Shown here: positions 62,569-64,000 of the stretch, one piece after another
Numbering within the stretch: the first letter of the stretch is position 1
Layout: each line of letters opens with the position of its first letter
Assembly: GCA_963724735.1 (NCBI GenBank)
Contig: CAVRVX010000030.1
Coordinates: forward strand, 9,239-73,238
Length of the DNA: 64,000 nucleotides
Reading direction: 5' to 3'
DNA from: Rhodoplanes sp963724735
Lineage (GTDB): Bacteria > Pseudomonadota > Alphaproteobacteria > Rhizobiales > Xanthobacteraceae
The notes under the pieces: model-generated
Told to the model about the DNA's origin: nothing
Databases searched by the model: none
Seen by the model: the letters and a program-made list of their open reading frames with translations, nothing else
Made by a program: the position numbers and the translations under genes

Positions 62569-63216
62569 TTATCGTCCAGACAAGTAAGCGACGTAATACT
62601 TAACACGTAGCAAATTCTCCATCGATCCTTCGATGAGAAGCGCCCTGGGTGTCGCGCCGTTCAGATCATGTTGCGGTTCGCTCAGCCAGTCCCGGATCGC
62701 TGCCACCTCCCTGAAGAGAGCATCCAAGTCTGTTGCTATACGAAGAATCGTCCGTAGCCGGTCATTGGCATCGCGCTGCCGCACAGGCATCACACCAAGA
62801 TAGATTTCATCGATATCCGATGCAGTCTCGAAGCCGAGCAGGGTTGCCGCTTCTCGGTCTTCAAAACCCCAGTCCTCAATGATTTTCTTAAACAGAACCA
62901 CCTGCCCTTCGGGCCTGAGCACCTTTGCCCTTTGCTCAGCCTTCGTCTCAGCCGGTGGAAAATAAAAACCTGCACCTTCCCCGCTCTGCACCAAAAACAC
63001 AGGTTCCGTGGTCGTTTGAAAGACGTTTTGCGGCGATTCCGACTTGCGCTGTTTTGCCTTGCGATAGTCGATGGGTGGCGCGCCAAGTCCAAGGGCGGAA
63101 CCTAGCATCGCAACGGGGTTCGTGTTTCCGAGCCCTACACGCCGCTGTTCGGGCATGTGCGGCCCATCTCTTCCATTCCCCAGCGGTCGGTTATTTTCAA
63201 GCGCGACCAGCGTCAT
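62569..63216 (-). CDS. Xre/MbcA/ParS-type antitoxin with an extra N-terminal region
   Basis: 215 aa. The C-terminal half (residues ~105-215) is the toxin-binding domain of the Xre/MbcA/ParS group: EDREAATLLGFETASDIDEI, RLRTILRIATDLDALFREVA, AIRDWLSEPQHDLNGATPRA and a closing ENLLRVKYYVAYL helix that normally plugs the RES active site. The N-terminal ~100 residues carry no obvious HTH of standard type (GNTNPVAMLGSALGLGAPPI, then a Lys/Gln-rich linker and VFLVQSGEGAGFYFPPAETK), which is unusual. It overlaps the upstream gene by 20 bases and precedes the toxin by 3. Confidence 0.8.
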   Translation of the reverse strand: MTLVALENNRPLGNGRDGPHMPEQRRVGLGNTNPVAMLGSALGLGAPPIDYRKAKQRKSESPQNVFQTTTEPVFLVQSGEGAGFYFPPAETKAEQRAKVLRPEGQVVLFKKIIEDWGFEDREAATLLGFETASDIDEIYLGVMPVRQRDANDRLRTILRIATDLDALFREVAAIRDWLSEPQHDLNGATPRALLIEGSMENLLRVKYYVAYLSGR

Positions 63217-63679
63217 TCTTCTTCGGCTCCAGACCCACGTGCGTCAGCAAGAGTTCAAGCTCTTTTCCTGCGACCTCGAACTGCTCCTTGACCGTCTGCG
63301 TCACGGTGGGGCTACCGTATTGGGTGTGGTCAAACTGCACGAACAGGTCTCCTTCACCCATCGAGCGCTGCAAAGCGAGCCCCATCTTCGTGGCCTTTGA
63401 CGCATCCAAGCCACTAAACTGAACCGTGAATTCCTTTTTCAAAGGTGCATACGGACCTTGTTCAAGCCTCAGCGCCGCATTTCCTTTTTTCTCAAGGAAG
63501 GCTTCCACGCCCGACGCGCCACCTTCACAAGCTAGCCACAGATTGGCGCGCAGAAAACGTTCCGAAATTTGCACTTCCTTTAGGATCGCTCGAACCGTGT
63601 CCTCACATAGTTGCAGGTGGTTCTTGACCTCCTCGACTTGACCGACGCCTCGACGGACATCTCGCAAATCAACAATCAA
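63197..63679 (-). CDS. unknown protein in the RES toxin operon
   Basis: 160 aa if TTG 63679 is the start. The frame stays open 18 more codons to 63733, where a CTG overlaps the preceding stop as CTGA. That upstream stretch (LTINTFRGSGRIDITPGA) looks like real protein, so the true start may be there. Visible features are a helical segment (EVKNHLQLCEDTVRAILKEV), LWLACEGGASGVEAFLEKKG, and a beta-like C-terminal half with FTVQFSGLDASKATKMGLAL and LFVQFDHTQYGSPT. No family recognised. It overlaps the antitoxin start by 20 bases, indicating coupling. Confidence 0.6.
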   Translation of the reverse strand: MIVDLRDVRRGVGQVEEVKNHLQLCEDTVRAILKEVQISERFLRANLWLACEGGASGVEAFLEKKGNAALRLEQGPYAPLKKEFTVQFSGLDASKATKMGLALQRSMGEGDLFVQFDHTQYGSPTVTQTVKEQFEVAGKELELLLTHVGLEPKKNDAGRA

Positions 63680-63729
63680 TGCGCCCGGAGTTATGTCTAT
63701 CCGACCACTACCGCGGAACGTGTTGATTG

Positions 63730-63915
63730 TCAGTTGAGGTCTCCGTAGGAGTTTCCCCCGAACGTGAGCAAGTCATTGAGGTTGAGTGGCTGAGACGTCC
63801 GAATGGCTTTGTAAAAAGTCTCCATGACGTCGCTTGCCTGCACTCCAAGTCGAAACACAGGCTCGCGAAAAGCGCTTGCCATCGCAATAGTAAGACGCAC
63901 GACGTCGTAAAGCAT
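63730..63915 (-). CDS. small unknown protein in the RES toxin operon
   Basis: 61 aa, MLYDVVRLTIAMASAFREPV to a C-terminus reading LNDLLTFGGNSYGDLN. It is mostly helical with an aromatic patch (VMETFYKAIRTSQ). Its stop is tied to the next gene's frame (CTGA). It starts 27 bases after the stop of the gene cut by the window end. No family recognised; the tight packing is the main support. Confidence 0.5.
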   Translation of the reverse strand: MLYDVVRLTIAMASAFREPVFRLGVQASDVMETFYKAIRTSQPLNLNDLLTFGGNSYGDLN

Positions 63916-63942
63916 GAACTGCTCGTGCTCTCTGTAGGTCGA

Positions 63943-64000
63943 TTAGACAAGGGGCGCTGCTTCCAAAATATAGCCCTGAAACTCGCAGCCGTCACCGCCC
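63943..64000 (-). CDS. C-terminal end of an unseen gene
   Basis: The last 18 codons of a reverse-strand frame reach the window edge and read GGDGCEFQGYILEAAPLV before TAA at 63943. It is probably the first visible gene of the RES toxin operon. Too short to identify. Confidence 0.4.
   Translation of the reverse strand, partial: GGDGCEFQGYILEAAPLV

Overview
The window is high-GC DNA (about 64% by eye) with the coding style of an alphaproteobacterium of the order Hyphomicrobiales, probably a Xanthobacteraceae/Nitrobacteraceae-type free-living heterotroph. Clues are the rpmB / DUF3108 / Suv3-like helicase / S4 protein / fdxA / CarD order, the bolA / J-protein / cobS / cobT block, a methylsuccinyl-CoA dehydrogenase of the ethylmalonyl-CoA pathway, and short GTGA/ATGA gene overlaps. 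No rRNA, tRNA or CRISPR array was recognised.

Left part (1-14.3 kb): an IS256-type transposase end abuts a truncated, frameshifted HEPN-domain gene. Then come a GntR/FadR regulator, a divergent Nramp-like carrier that lacks the usual metal-binding motifs, and lutABC (lactate oxidation). They are followed by glmM with a coupled DUF429 gene, an ABC-2 exporter pair, an intact IS3-family element with 17-bp inverted repeats, and the intracellular PHB depolymerase phaZ.

Middle-left (14.3-25.2 kb) is an insertion-sequence graveyard. A DUF3616 gene has a homopolymer frameshift. ISAs1 and IS630 remnants cut off the front of an IclR regulator. A second IS630 copy, itself frameshifted, separates an SCP2-like N-terminal domain from the molybdopterin subunit of a transhydroxylase/resorcinol-hydroxylase-type enzyme, whose Fe-S subunit follows. 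A 2.6-kb element with 25-bp perfect inverted repeats closes the region.

Centre (25.8-48.5 kb) is a housekeeping and central-metabolism block: ribosomal L28, the helicase cluster, CarD (its N-terminal tail frameshifted inside 21-bp repeats), aerobic cobaltochelatase CobS/CobT, BolA, a BrkB-like membrane protein, methylsuccinyl-CoA dehydrogenase, a PLP trans-sulfuration enzyme, a PduO-type cobalamin adenosyltransferase, ETF, 3-hydroxybutyryl-CoA dehydrogenase and an FMN glutamate-synthase-like oxidoreductase. PHB breakdown, 3-hydroxybutyryl-CoA oxidation, the ethylmalonyl-CoA pathway and adenosylcobalamin supply plausibly work together.

Right part (48.7-64 kb): small secreted and CBS proteins, cytochrome c, an ArsB/NhaD-like antiporter, an RND adaptor, GluQRS, a malonate module (malonyl-CoA decarboxylase and synthetase), and a two-gene arginine-to-putrescine module (pyruvoyl arginine decarboxylase plus agmatinase). 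At the right edge lies a tightly packed reverse-strand operon ending in an Xre/ParS-type antitoxin and a RES toxin, preceded by two unrecognised genes and one cut by the window end. A ~100-bp two-hairpin repeat occurs in at least three intergenic sites.
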